Below are positions 8,431 to 18,848 of a stretch of 64,000 nucleotides of DNA, piece after piece. Each line of letters opens with the position of its first letter. Positions within the stretch are counted from its first letter, which is position 1. The notes below the pieces were generated by a model. The model saw nothing but the letters and a program-made list of their open reading frames with translations, was not told the origin of the DNA and ran no database searches. The translations under genes were made by a program, and so were the position numbers. The DNA lies in NCBI GenBank assembly GCA_956465555.1, contig OY101122.1:1685001-1749000 (forward strand), written 5' to 3'. The DNA comes from Nitzschia sp. pyKryTriq1 (Eukaryota > Bacillariophyta > Bacillariophyceae > Bacillariales > Bacillariaceae).

Positions 8431-10893
8431 ATGCTACGCTTTACAGCTAGCAAGGCACGCAATGCCCTCGGAAAACAACAACGACAGCAGAACAAGAATT
8501 CCTTTTTTCGTGCTTTTGCTGCCACTTCCTTCAATGCAAGCGGTGGTCGTCGTCCTCCCGCTCCTCCCTTTGACAAAGTGCTGATTGCCAATCGTGGTGA
8601 AATCGCTTGTCGCGTCATTCGAACGTGCCAACAGCTCCAAATTCCGACCGTCGCTTTGTACAGCAATGCGGACGGCCCCCACTGTTTGCACGCACAAATG
8701 GCGGACGAAGCGTATTTGATTGGAACGGGACCTCATCCCTCTGCTTCGTATTTGTTGCAAGATGAAATTCTAGACATTGCACAAGCAACGGGAGCCCAAG
8801 CGATTCACCCTGGATATGGATTTCTGAGTGAGAATTTCCAGTTTTGTCAGCGAGTATGGAACACTCCAGGCATTGCCTTTGTCGGTCCTCCCCCTCCTGC
8901 CATTCAAGCGATGGGGTCAAAATCGCAATCCAAGGCCATTATGGAACAGACGGGTGTTCCGACGACACCCGGATATTATGGTGACGAAACGCAAGAGGCT
9001 GAGTTTCTACTGGCAAGAGCCAGAGAAATTGGCTTTCCCTTATTGATCAAAGCTGTCATGGGAGGAGGCGGAAAAGGAATGCGGATTGTCCGGGGGGAAC
9101 CCGACTTTATTTCCTCTTTGCAAGCCTGTCAACGAGAATCCCTCAACAGTTTTGGGGACGATCGAGTCTTGTTGGAAAAGTACTTGCAAAATCCACGGCA
9201 TGTCGAGGTCCAAGTCGTGGCCGATAGTCATGGCAATGTCGTTCATTTGTTCGAACGAGATTGTTCACTACAGCGAAGGCATCAAAAGATTATTGAGGAA
9301 GCCCCCGCCAGTGATTTAGATCCTAAGCTACGAGAACAATTTGGAGAAATGGGGAAACGGGCGGCTCAAGCCGTGGGCTATGTCAATGCGGGAACGGTCG
9401 AGTTTCTACTGGAAGGCGACGACTTCTATTTCTGTGAAATGAATACTCGACTACAAGGTACGTCCATCGTGGAAAAAATAGCCGCAGCGATGGGCGTTGC
9501 GTTTCGAGCTTCCGTTTCAGCTAGAGCTGCTGGTGGCGGTATTGTTTTTTTCCTCTTCTTCTTTTTGCTAACATCCAGCTTCTTGCTGCTGCTCTTCGCT
9601 CTGCTGTACTCCCACAAATTTCAAGTCGAGCATCCCATTACAGAATTGGTTACGGGGGTTGATTTGGTCGAATGGCAGCTGCGAATTGCTGCTGGAGAAC
9701 CTTTACCGGTGGTGGATCAGTCTGACATCAAAAGCTGTGGCCATGCTTTGGAAGCTCGCATCTATGCAGAAAACCCTGATCGCAATTTCTTACCTGCCAC
9801 TGGAACCGTTTGGCATCACGTTCCACCCGCCATTTCCAATACTGGCATCAATAATGACGGCGTTCGAGTCGATACAGGCATTCAAGCAGGTCAAGAAGTG
9901 GGAGTCTACTATGATCCCATGATTTGTAAATTGATTGTCCATGATGAGAATCGTGACAAAGCCTTGGCGAAACTCGTCAAGGCCCTCAAATCGTATCAAA
10001 TTGCAGGAGTCCCGACCAACATTGACTTTTTGATTGCCTGTGCTCAACACGAAGCCTTCCAAAAGGCGGGAGCAATCAATACTGGTTTCTTGGATGATCA
10101 CTTGGAAGATGTATTGATGGCATCGCCATCGTCATCGTCAGAAGAATCATCTTCAAACTTGGCGACGGCTGTGGGAGTCTTTGCGACTCTGTTACAAATG
10201 GAACGTCGTCTTGGAATCTCCACGACCGCCCAATTGGCACGAGCGCGCCAAAGTCAATCACCTTGGAGCTCTTTGTCCGGTTCGTGGAGAATGGGAGGTC
10301 AAGCGGAACGAGTGTTGACCTTGGCAGACGGACGAACAGTGGAATGCGGTTGTCACCGTGATGGATCCTATGGCATCACCGTCGATGGAGAGTACTTTCA
10401 CATCCAAGGTACCTTTTCAGCCAATGGTGGGCCCATGCAAGTCATCGTGGACCATTCGAAGCGAATTCAGATGACTACCGCACTCCGCGAAGGCCCTGAT
10501 GGTCACTTTCAAATTCGGATGTGGCCATCCTCGCTGGGACTGGATGAACAAGACTACTTTTGGCAAGTAGATGTACTCAATCCGATGATTCCATCTTCTT
10601 TGACGGGGGCTGCTGTCGGCGCCGCTGGTCATGGGGCAATTAAGGCTCCCATGCCTGGCAAAGTCAGTCGCATACTGTTCTCGGAAGGTGATCCAGTGAA
10701 CGAAGGAGATGTTTTATTGGTCATGGAGGCCATGAAGATGGAGCACACAATCGTAGCACCCGCCTCAGGGTTTCTCAAAGCGCTGCATTGTCGAGTCGAC
10801 GAGGTCGTCCAGGACGGTGCCATTTTAGCCGAAGTTGAAGAATCCTCGGAGGGAGACACTGTGGATGATACTGATTCCCCACAAGCAGTGTAG
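8431..10893 (+). CDS. MCCC1: Methylcrotonyl-CoA carboxylase alpha (biotin-carrying) subunit, mitochondrial
   Basis: Two exons, 8431-9457 and 9626-10893, with a 168-bp intron (GTACGT...TTTCAAG). Predicted 764 aa. A mitochondrial presequence (MLRFTASKARNALG) leads into the biotin carboxylase domain, which starts at KVLIANRGEIACRVI and has the Gly-rich ATP loop GGGGKGM and the motif EMNTRLQVEHP rebuilt exactly by splicing. The BT domain follows, then the biotinyl domain with biotin lysine in MEAMKMEH. The signature WQLRIAAGE after the LQVEHP motif favours MCC over propionyl-CoA carboxylase. The enzyme carboxylates 3-methylcrotonyl-CoA in leucine breakdown. The intron has no stop and a length divisible by three, so a naive reading gives a false 887-aa protein with an apparent transmembrane segment. 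Confidence 0.93.
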   Translation: MLRFTASKARNALGKQQRQQNKNSFFRAFAATSFNASGGRRPPAPPFDKVLIANRGEIACRVIRTCQQLQIPTVALYSNADGPHCLHAQMADEAYLIGTGPHPSASYLLQDEILDIAQATGAQAIHPGYGFLSENFQFCQRVWNTPGIAFVGPPPPAIQAMGSKSQSKAIMEQTGVPTTPGYYGDETQEAEFLLARAREIGFPLLIKAVMGGGGKGMRIVRGEPDFISSLQACQRESLNSFGDDRVLLEKYLQNPRHVEVQVVADSHGNVVHLFERDCSLQRRHQKIIEEAPASDLDPKLREQFGEMGKRAAQAVGYVNAGTVEFLLEGDDFYFCEMNTRLQGTSIVEKIAAAMGVAFRASVSARAAGGGIVFFLFFFLLTSSFLLLLFALLYSHKFQVEHPITELVTGVDLVEWQLRIAAGEPLPVVDQSDIKSCGHALEARIYAENPDRNFLPATGTVWHHVPPAISNTGINNDGVRVDTGIQAGQEVGVYYDPMICKLIVHDENRDKALAKLVKALKSYQIAGVPTNIDFLIACAQHEAFQKAGAINTGFLDDHLEDVLMASPSSSSEESSSNLATAVGVFATLLQMERRLGISTTAQLARARQSQSPWSSLSGSWRMGGQAERVLTLADGRTVECGCHRDGSYGITVDGEYFHIQGTFSANGGPMQVIVDHSKRIQMTTALREGPDGHFQIRMWPSSLGLDEQDYFWQVDVLNPMIPSSLTGAAVGAAGHGAIKAPMPGKVSRILFSEGDPVNEGDVLLVMEAMKMEHTIVAPASGFLKALHCRVDEVVQDGAILAEVEESSEGDTVDDTDSPQAV

Positions 10894-11068
10894 CTATGAT
10901 ACTACCAAACCCTGATGCAGAGAGATAGATGATGCGAAATAAAAAGGAATATAATTTATTAAATGATAACGTCTGACAATCATTGCCACTACAAGTTAGG
11001 CATCAATCATCATCATCGCGCACCCAAACACGAACTTAGGGGGAAGGGAAACGAGTTGCACAGAGGAT

Positions 11069-12683
11069 TTAGCTGCTTTCCGGAGGACCATTGGGATCTT
11101 GGTACTTCATTGTCTTGGGATCGAATCCGGGCATGGGGAAGCCTGTCGCGAACGCATTGACCCTGGCTCGGATGGCCTTAAGTTCCTCACTTGTTGCTAG
11201 TGCGTCAACGAAATCCTTAAGTTTGGGTCCGCTCGCATCTTGGATCTTCAAACTGACTTCAAGGACCTCGTGGAGGAAGTCGGCAATCTGTTCGAAGTCC
11301 GATTCCACCATCATACGGGTTGTCAGAGCGGGGGCACCGATACGAACACCTCCGGGGGTGACAGCAGATCTATCTCCAGGAACGCAGTTCTTGTTCAATG
11401 TAATGCAGACAGCATCGCAAGCCTTTTCGTACTTGCTTCCCGTAATTCCCTGGGGCTTCAAGTCCCATAGCACCAAGTGGTTCTCTGTTCCGCCAGAGGC
11501 AATTGTGTATCCCAATGATGTGAGTCTGTTAGAGAGAGCTAGAGCATTCTTCTTCACTTGTTGCGAGTACAACTTGAATTCAGGAGTGCAAACTTCCTTG
11601 AGTTGCGTGGCCACACCGGCGATTTGGTGTTCATGCGGCCCTCCTTGCAAAGCAGGGAAGACGGCTTGGTTGATCTTTTGTTCAAACCCACGTTCGTCCT
11701 TGCGGTAGAAGATCATACCAGCTCGGGGACCACGGAGGGACTTGTGCGTGGTGGTAGTAACAACGTCGCAAAGCTCAAAGGGAGAGGCTTGTTCTCCAGT
11801 GGCGACCAAACCCGAAATATGGGCCATGTCCATCATCAAAAGGGCTCCGTTGGCATCGGCAATTTCTCGGAATTTGGCATAGTCCCAGTCGCGAGGGTAG
11901 GCGGATCCTCCAGCAATGATCAAAGCGGGCTTGAACAAACCCGCAAGGTGTGCCAATTGCTCATAATCGATGTATCCAGTCTCTGGCTGGACACGGTAGG
12001 GGAGAGACTCAAAGTAGACCGAGGTCGCGGACACCGCCTTTCGAGTTCCTTCCTTTTTGGAGTAGGTGTAAAATCCGTGGGTCAAGTGACCACCACTGGG
12101 CAAGTCCAATCCCATGATGCGGTCGTGTGGCCGCAACAAGGCAGTGTAAACGGCAAAGTTGGCGGGCGATCCAGAGTATGGCTGGACGTTAACGCCCCAC
12201 TTCTCCGGATCCAAACCGTAAGCCTCCAAGGCGCGCTTTTGGCACAGTTCCTCCACTTGATCGACAACTTCATTACCTCCGTAGTAACGAGCATGGGGGA
12301 GACCCTCGGCGTACTTATTGGTGAGGGCGGATCCCAAGCAGTCCATGACGGCCTTGGAGGTGAAATTCTCCGATGCAATCAATTCCAACGATCGCCACTG
12401 ACGAGACTTCTCTTGCTCGATCAAGTCGAACATTTCGGGGTCATGATCCTTGAGGTCCTTGAGACCTTGGAATTCCTACAAACATAGAAATGCTGCATCA
12501 GCACAATTACGAAACAAGCCTCTCCATGGCGAAAGCATTGGCGGAAGTGGGAACAGCGATACTGCTACGTTTCTGCAAACCTGCGTCATTCGTCGTCGTC
12601 ATACGTCTTCCAGCAGCAAACTTTACAACATGGCTCCTCATCATCTCCAAACGAGCACTCACCAAATCCTTGAAAGAAGCCAT
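11069..12683 (-). CDS. SHMT: Serine hydroxymethyltransferase, cytosolic type
   Basis: Two exons: a 21-bp first exon 12683-12663 (MASFKDL) and 12475-11069, with a 187-bp intron (GTGAGT...TTTGTAG) in phase 0. Predicted 475 aa, the usual length for eukaryotic SHMT without a presequence, so probably cytosolic. The PLP lysine lies in [14 protein letters not shown]; also seen are the substrate motifs [20 protein letters not shown] and the SHMT core [17 protein letters not shown]. The enzyme interconverts serine and glycine while loading tetrahydrofolate with a one-carbon unit. It is convergent with MCC alpha, with about 175 bp between the stops. The micro-exon start is supported by good splice sites and by the ATG, but transcript data would fix it. 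Confidence 0.95.
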
Positions 12684-13434
12684 TTTGAGTGTTATTCCTT
12701 GTTCAAACTGAGCAATATGCCAAACTCTGGGTCGTCAAATTTATGGGAAGCAACCAAAAACGACAACAGACAACAGGGTGGACAATGATGGGCCGAAGCA
12801 TGCCAGCCGATGCGAAAGATCGCTCTCATTCCTGCCGCCAAAGAATCAATGGATTTCCGTGCATTTGGGCGCGCGAGCGCAAGCACGTTCTTCGGCCCGT
12901 TCTTGGTTCTTCTGCATGCAATTCCGCGGCACGTGACAGACGGTTTCGACGTGGTCCGGAAAAATGCCAAAATAGTTTGGTAGAGCGATTCCAAATTCCC
13001 TATTCGGAGGATTGAATGATTTTTCTTGACACGTCGCTTTCCGAGTCGTGGATATTATTTTGGAAGCAGAATTTCTTTCTTCTCTCTTTGATTTCGCCTT
13101 CACTCTCGTACGGTACGTGTACTCATACAGTGTGACTACCTGTACCTGTATGAATCTGCCTTCTCAAGACTCAAGACGACGACTCCTCCTCTTCCTCCAT
13201 AGTGCGAACAATCAATCGCATCAAACAAGAGGCCAGCCCCGCCGACGACGACGACACCTTTTCCATCAGCGTGATTGATCTTCGTTCGCGTTTTCGGAGA
13301 GGGCACACTTTCGGTTTCCATTGTGTCCAGCAGGTTTGCTGCCTTGTGTGTGTCATTTTTATTTTCTTTAAGAAAGCTCCTTCTTCTTCCTTGCCCTCGT
13401 CAAACACTGTGTGTGTCTGCACCAAAGAACAATT
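12684..13434. other. Divergent promoter region between SHMT and TAT-like gene 1
   Basis: No coding ORF is supported. Short open stretches on both strands are frame shadows without domains. Confidence 0.5.
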
Positions 13435-15097
13435 ATGATGTCTACCCTTGTGGAACCATCAGATATCGAAATCGACGATGGAAACCGTGCCACCAGAGAC
13501 AAAGGGACCGTTTCGTCTCCAACTTCTGTTCTAGCAGCACAGGAAATAAATCCAGGGGTTGTCATTGAACCTATTGCGCTGGGCGGCGGGCGGCCATGTC
13601 AAGAACAAGAACACCAGCAAGAGGACGAGGCGTCTATTAGTACTAGGAGCACTTGTACCGCCGACGAAGAAGAATGGAGCTGCCCTGCATCGGCAAAGTC
13701 CGTACGAACCGTCAACCCTATTCGAGCTCTCGTGGACCCGTTTGCGAAAGACATTCAGACGGGAGAGGATCGTGGCGATGGAAAGGATCTCATTTCATTG
13801 GCAGTAAGTACCACTACTATTAGAGGAGGCCGGAAGGGTGGAATCATTTTTTCATGATCGAGTATGTTATGACAGCAGATAAACATGATGATCTCACGAT
13901 GCTTCTCTCTCTCTCTTTCTCTCTCTACAGTTGGGGGACCCCACAGTGGGTGGCAATTTGCCGCCTTGTCCACAAGCGATTCGTGCAATAGTGAGCGCGG
14001 TGGAGAAAAGTCCACATGCGGCGGGGTATGTCAATGCTTGTGGGACAACGGCTGCGCGAGAGGCCATCGCACGATATCACTCGTATCCTCAACACTCGAT
14101 TGACGCCGACAGTGTAATTGTAGCCAACGGGTGCTCGGGAGCACTCGAGTTGGCATTGACCGCAGTATTAGATCCAGGAACGATTATCCTGGTTCCTCAA
14201 CCGGGTTTTCCACTCTACCAAGTGATTGCAGAATCCCATGGTGCCTCGGTTCTTCATTACCGTCTCGACCCGGACCGTCAGTGGGAAGTGGGCCTTGATC
14301 ATCTGGAACAACTTTTGGAACAGCAATATGATCAAGAAGGGCCCCGCGGCGGCAGCAAACTCATTCGAGGAATCATTGTGAACAATCCTTCCAATCCAAC
14401 TGGGGGTGTATTCTCCAAATCCCATTTAGCTCAGATTATCAATTTCTGCCAACGACACCGGCTTCCAATCGTAGCAGATGAGGTGTACGGTAACTTGGTA
14501 TTTGGCGACAACACGTTTCATCCCGTCGCACAAGTCGCTGCGGAACTCGGACGAAAAGTACCTGTTATAACGGCCAGCGGACTGGCCAAGCAGTTTCTTT
14601 TGCCGGGGTGGAGAATCGGATGGATCACCTTCCACGATAACATCCACAAGTCACTAGCCGAGGTCGAGGCCGGAGCCAAGCGTCTCGCCCAGGTAATACT
14701 TGGGGCATCACATCTAGCACAATCTGCCATTCCAGCACTTTTGACAACCGATGATCCCGATCTTGCGGCATGGAAGCAGCATTTGCGGGACCAGCTCGAA
14801 GACCAAGCGGCGTATTTGTGCTCCCAACTGGCCAGCAAATGCTCCTCTCTTGACGTCATCTCACCCCAAGGTGCCATGTACGCCATGGTCCGAATCTCGA
14901 CAGAAGAGCTGGATATTGCGCATGACATGGAGTTTGCGACGTTGCTTTTGAAAGAAGAAAATGTGTTCGTACTACCGGGGAGCGCCTTCGGAATGCCCAA
15001 TGTTTTCCGGGTTGTGTTCTGTTCCTCAAAACCCATTTTGGAACAAGCTGCCCACCGCATTGGCGAATTTTGCGATCGTCACTCCAACAGGACGTAG
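13435..15097 (+). CDS. Tyrosine aminotransferase-like protein, copy 1
   Basis: Two exons, 13435-13803 and 13931-15097, with a 127-bp intron (GTAAGT...CTCTACAG, phase 0). Predicted 511 aa. A low-complexity N-terminal extension of about 85 residues precedes the TAT-type entry SVRTVNPIRALVD, then LALGDPTVGGNLPP. Fold type I PLP enzyme: NNPSNPTGG, the aspartate/tyrosine pair in ADEVYGN, the PLP lysine in SGLAKQFLLPGWRIGW and the C-terminal arginine in FRVVF. The best match is tyrosine aminotransferase (tyrosine + 2-oxoglutarate to 4-hydroxyphenylpyruvate), the entry to tocopherol/plastoquinone head-group synthesis and tyrosine breakdown; other aromatic or alanine-type substrates cannot be excluded. 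No clear organelle presequence. A paralog follows in tandem. Confidence 0.85.
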
Positions 15098-16311
15098 CAG
15101 TAGTGGATTTCGATACTACTAGTACTAGTATCTTTTTCCCCTGGGAGATAGTAACATCATAAAAATGCAAAAATAGTAATATTGATATAGTTTGTCAATA
15201 ACAAGTAGTAGTGGTAAGCAAATGTACTACTACAGCCAGTATGGACCATCATCATAGTCGACTGAAGAATTCACTTTAAAATGAGTACAAGCTGAAGTTC
15301 GAGAAGCGCGTGTTTTTTCTTCTTGTGGCCGTCAAGGAGACTTTTATTTTTCTCTTCGTCAACAATCTAGCAGTAATGGAAAATAGTAGCGTCATTCCAA
15401 AAATTCTCAGGCATTGATGGTAGATGGTACTGCAATCATTCCCAGAGGGAGCACCAGCATGATCATCATTTTCGTCATCTTTGCATTCCTCCAGGTCCAC
15501 TGCTGCCTCGTCCTCCTGTCCCCTCTCTCTGTTTCATGCTCTGTTTCTACTAGTCTCTAGTAGTCCTGCTAGTCTACCTGTACGTCTTCATCGATTTTTT
15601 CGTCTGTCTATTCATCTTCCTTCTTGGGCAAAAAGAAGGGTGATTTGATGATTCATTCAGATTCATTCAGATTCATTCTTCTCCTTCCGTCTGTACCGGT
15701 GCCGGTACCAGGTACTGTAGGAACAGGTAGGTACTGTACTTGCTTCGTCGGCACCTTAGTAGACCTTGCGCATGATGTCGTGGGGATGAACTTTCACAAT
15801 TCTGCTTCGTTCTTTCTTCTGACAGCAAATTCTGATTGAGTTGGGCCTGGAGGGCTATAATAATTATTTTCGCAGAACATCGCAGTCTACATTATTTTAC
15901 TCGCTTACTCCGTCCGTTCGATCTAATGTCATCGACATAGATTGATGCGGTTTGGTCACAAGTCCTGAAGCCGATAAGTCGAGATCGGTCGAAAGTGCAA
16001 ATTGCGTTCTCCGTTCTTCGCCAATCATCAGCGGGCGCCCACTATTTCACCACTCGAGCCATCAAGCAAACGAGAACGATGCATCAACCGCGGACCTGTC
16101 TACGACGCCGATGATGGTACATAATGATTCGTCTTCGTATGTATGGTAGTAGTAGGAATGAAATTACAGTCAGTCAACAGATATCGCATTGCAGACTGAA
16201 CCTCACAATTTAATTTACAGTCTACCTACCCGCATTACCACCACACACAAGAACAACTCCTCGCAATCACCCACTACAACTCCCTCAATCTCAGATCAAG
16301 AGAGATCAACC
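15098..16311. other. Intergenic region between the TAT-like paralogs, 1.2 kb
   Basis: The 3' side of copy 1 carries a near-palindrome of ACTAGTA words (15111-15131). Three GATTCATTCA units lie at 15649-15677. A cluster of GGTACC/ACCGGT words is at about 15693-15740. No supported gene is seen, including on the minus strand. Confidence 0.5.
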
Positions 16312-18011
16312 ATGCCGATTACAATAAATTCAGTCGCTATATCTTTGCCATCCTTTCACGCGTCTCCCAAATCGGTCTTGCATCACTCCAGCGATAATAT
16401 CGTAGAGCGATTAATACTTGGAGGGGGCGATCTCCACAAACCCAAGATGAAACCCAAGATGAAAGAAAACGTACTTATCGACGAGGCAAAAGAAGCAGAA
16501 GACAACTGTCAAGGCAAAACGTCTCCAAGCTGGACAGCGAAGAAGAGGACGAGAAGCGTCGAGCCCTGGGTGTGTCCAGCCTCCAAGAAATGCAGACAGA
16601 CCATCAATCCTGTGCAGTATGTTGTAGGGCAAGTAACGAAACGAATTCGTTTGGCGTGTCAGCGAGCTGATAGAAAGTCACCCCTATCTTTGGCAGTAAG
16701 TTTGAGGACTGTTCATCTCTTGAAATGTGATAGTAGAATTATTCTGACACTTTCGCATTTCTCAGAGTGGGGACGCAACTGCAGTAGGCTCCATGCCACC
16801 TTGCTCGGCGGCGATCGAAATGGTTGTAAAAGCGGCTTTAGAAAAACCCCACGTTGCTGGTTATTCCGACGCCTGTGGAACTCTGGAGGCCCGCGTCGCC
16901 ATTGCAAAGCATCATTCGTACCCCGAAGCGCACATCGGGCCCGAAGATGTGATTGTAGCCAACGGATGCTCCGGGGCACTCGACTTGGCACTGAATAGTC
17001 TGCTAGACTGTGGGTCAACTATATTGGTGCCCCAGCCGGGCTTCCCTCTCTACGAGGAGGTTGCCAAGTCCATCGGCGCCAATGTGGTCCACTATCATCT
17101 GAATCCTGCACGAAATTGGGAGTGTGATATGGAACATCTCAAATCAATCATGTCCTCTCATGACAATGTTCGTGCAATGGTCATCAACAATCCTTCAAGT
17201 CCCACGGGCGCTGTCTTCTCAGAAGAGCACCTATCAACCATCGCCAGGTTTGCTCAGAGGTATCAGATTCCAATAATCTCGGACGAGATTTACGGAGACT
17301 TGACTTTTGGGCCCAATAAGTTCTTCCCGATGGCTCAGATAGCAGCGCGACTGGGACGACATGTTCCTGTGATTACAACCAGCGGGATCTCAAAACAATT
17401 TCTCCTACCTGGTTGGAGAGTCGGCTGGTTGACATTCCATGACAAGTAAGTAATACTGTGGCGAAGCCTATGATCAATGGATACATACAGCAATCTTCTT
17501 CTGACAATACAATATGATGCACTCTTTTTCTTTTCCCTCCAGCATCTACAATTCTATATGGCAAGTCAAGGCGGGCTCCATTCGTCTGGCGCAGCTGAAC
17601 CACGGTACAAGCAATCTGGCACAAGCGGCCGTCCCAACCCTTTTGGACCCATCGACGCCCGGCTTGGCCGACTGGAGAGAAACCTTGCGTCTCAGTCTAC
17701 AGGAACGAAGCGAACTACTTTGTGGAAGACTTAGCAGGTGTCCAGGGCTTCACGTCATAGCCCCTCAAGGAGCGATGTACGCAACCATCGAGATTGATAC
17801 CCAAAAGCTTGATGTCGAACACGATGTTGAATTTGCGATGAGGTTAGTGGATGAAGAAAATGTCTTTGTTGTTCCTGGAACGGCAATGGGAGTTCAAAAT
17901 ATTATTCGGGTATCGTTTTGCTCTCCTGAGAATGTGCTCGATGTCGCGGCTCGCCGCATCGAAAATTTCTGCAGCCGTCATGCTACGACCGTGAAGAAAC
18001 CGGCAGAATAA
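16312..18011 (+). CDS. Tyrosine aminotransferase-like protein, copy 2
   Basis: Three exons: 16312-16695, 16766-17445 and 17543-18011. Introns of 70 bp and 97 bp both use GTAAGT donors. Predicted 510 aa. The first intron lies exactly where copy 1 has its only intron (after the SLA preceding SGDATAVGSMPP); the second, inside TFHDN, is absent from copy 1. A basic N-terminal extension of about 95 residues ends in the TAT-like TINPVQYVVG. The core keeps NNPSSPTGA, SDEIYGD, the PLP lysine in SGISKQFLLPGWRVGW and the C-terminal IRVSF. It is a tandem duplicate in the same orientation, and the family role is as for copy 1. The N-terminal extensions differ greatly, so localisation or regulation may have diverged (inference). 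Confidence 0.85.
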
Positions 18012-18848
18012 TCTGCTCCTATTTACTATCAATCAACTATCATCTATCTGACGAGATGAAACGGAAGGCAGACTAAATAAATGAATAGAAAGACATGGGG
18101 GCAAGCCATCGCTAGAAGAAACCTAACATACTGAAATAGATGGCACTTCCAAACTGTACCAGCAGTAGGATACAAGCAGTTCTTACTTTCTCTAATAGCT
18201 AGTCTATTGCGAGTAGAAATGCATTTGCAGCGTTCTTGTCACAGCTTCAACCGCACAGACAATCATACACAGTATGTCCCGGGCTCGCTAGTAGGCTCGT
18301 ACCTTGTACTCACTCGTATACCGGGAGCTGATGGCTTCGATGATTTCTCGATGTCACCCCAAAAAATGTGAGACAGCGCGGACTTTGTTTAACGATTGAA
18401 AATCGAGAACCCTCAGAAGTCCGTGGAAGGGAGGAGTCGTCGTCGTCCGACAGCAGCGCGTGTCACGATGAAGATTCTTATTCTGTCAAAAGCCGTGTCG
18501 CTACTACTAGAGTAGTAGAGAGAGATAGCCCGTAACAACTAAAAAGCAAGATACGGAACAAAGATCGGATGATTCAAAGCTTCTTCAATTTCCGCTCGCC
18601 GTTCGAGTAAAGAATGTACTCGTAGACCACCTGGTACCGACTCCGTCCTTCTGGCTACTCGACTCTCTAAGAAAGTCGATATAGCTCTACTCTACTAGAG
18701 TAGTAGAAGAGAGGCTCTACTACCAGAGTAGAGAGAGCGAGAGTAGGCTTGGCAAAATAAGAGCGGTATAGGTTTACTTGTAGGGTAGAGTGGTTGGTTA
18801 TAATCGACGTAAGAGTACAGTTTAGGTCAATAATTTTGCCGTCAATGC
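18012..18848. other. Intergenic region between convergent genes
   Basis: The region is dominated from about 18490 by CTACTAGAGTAGTAG-like inverted words that could pair extensively. No coding ORF is seen. It lies between the 3' ends of TAT-like gene 2 and the HSF gene. Confidence 0.5.

Noticed and set aside
9530-9610. Hydrophobic Phe/Leu-rich segment in the MCC alpha frame taken as a transmembrane helix
   Set aside because: It is the pyrimidine tract of an intron; removing 9458-9625 restores the invariant LQVEHP motif.
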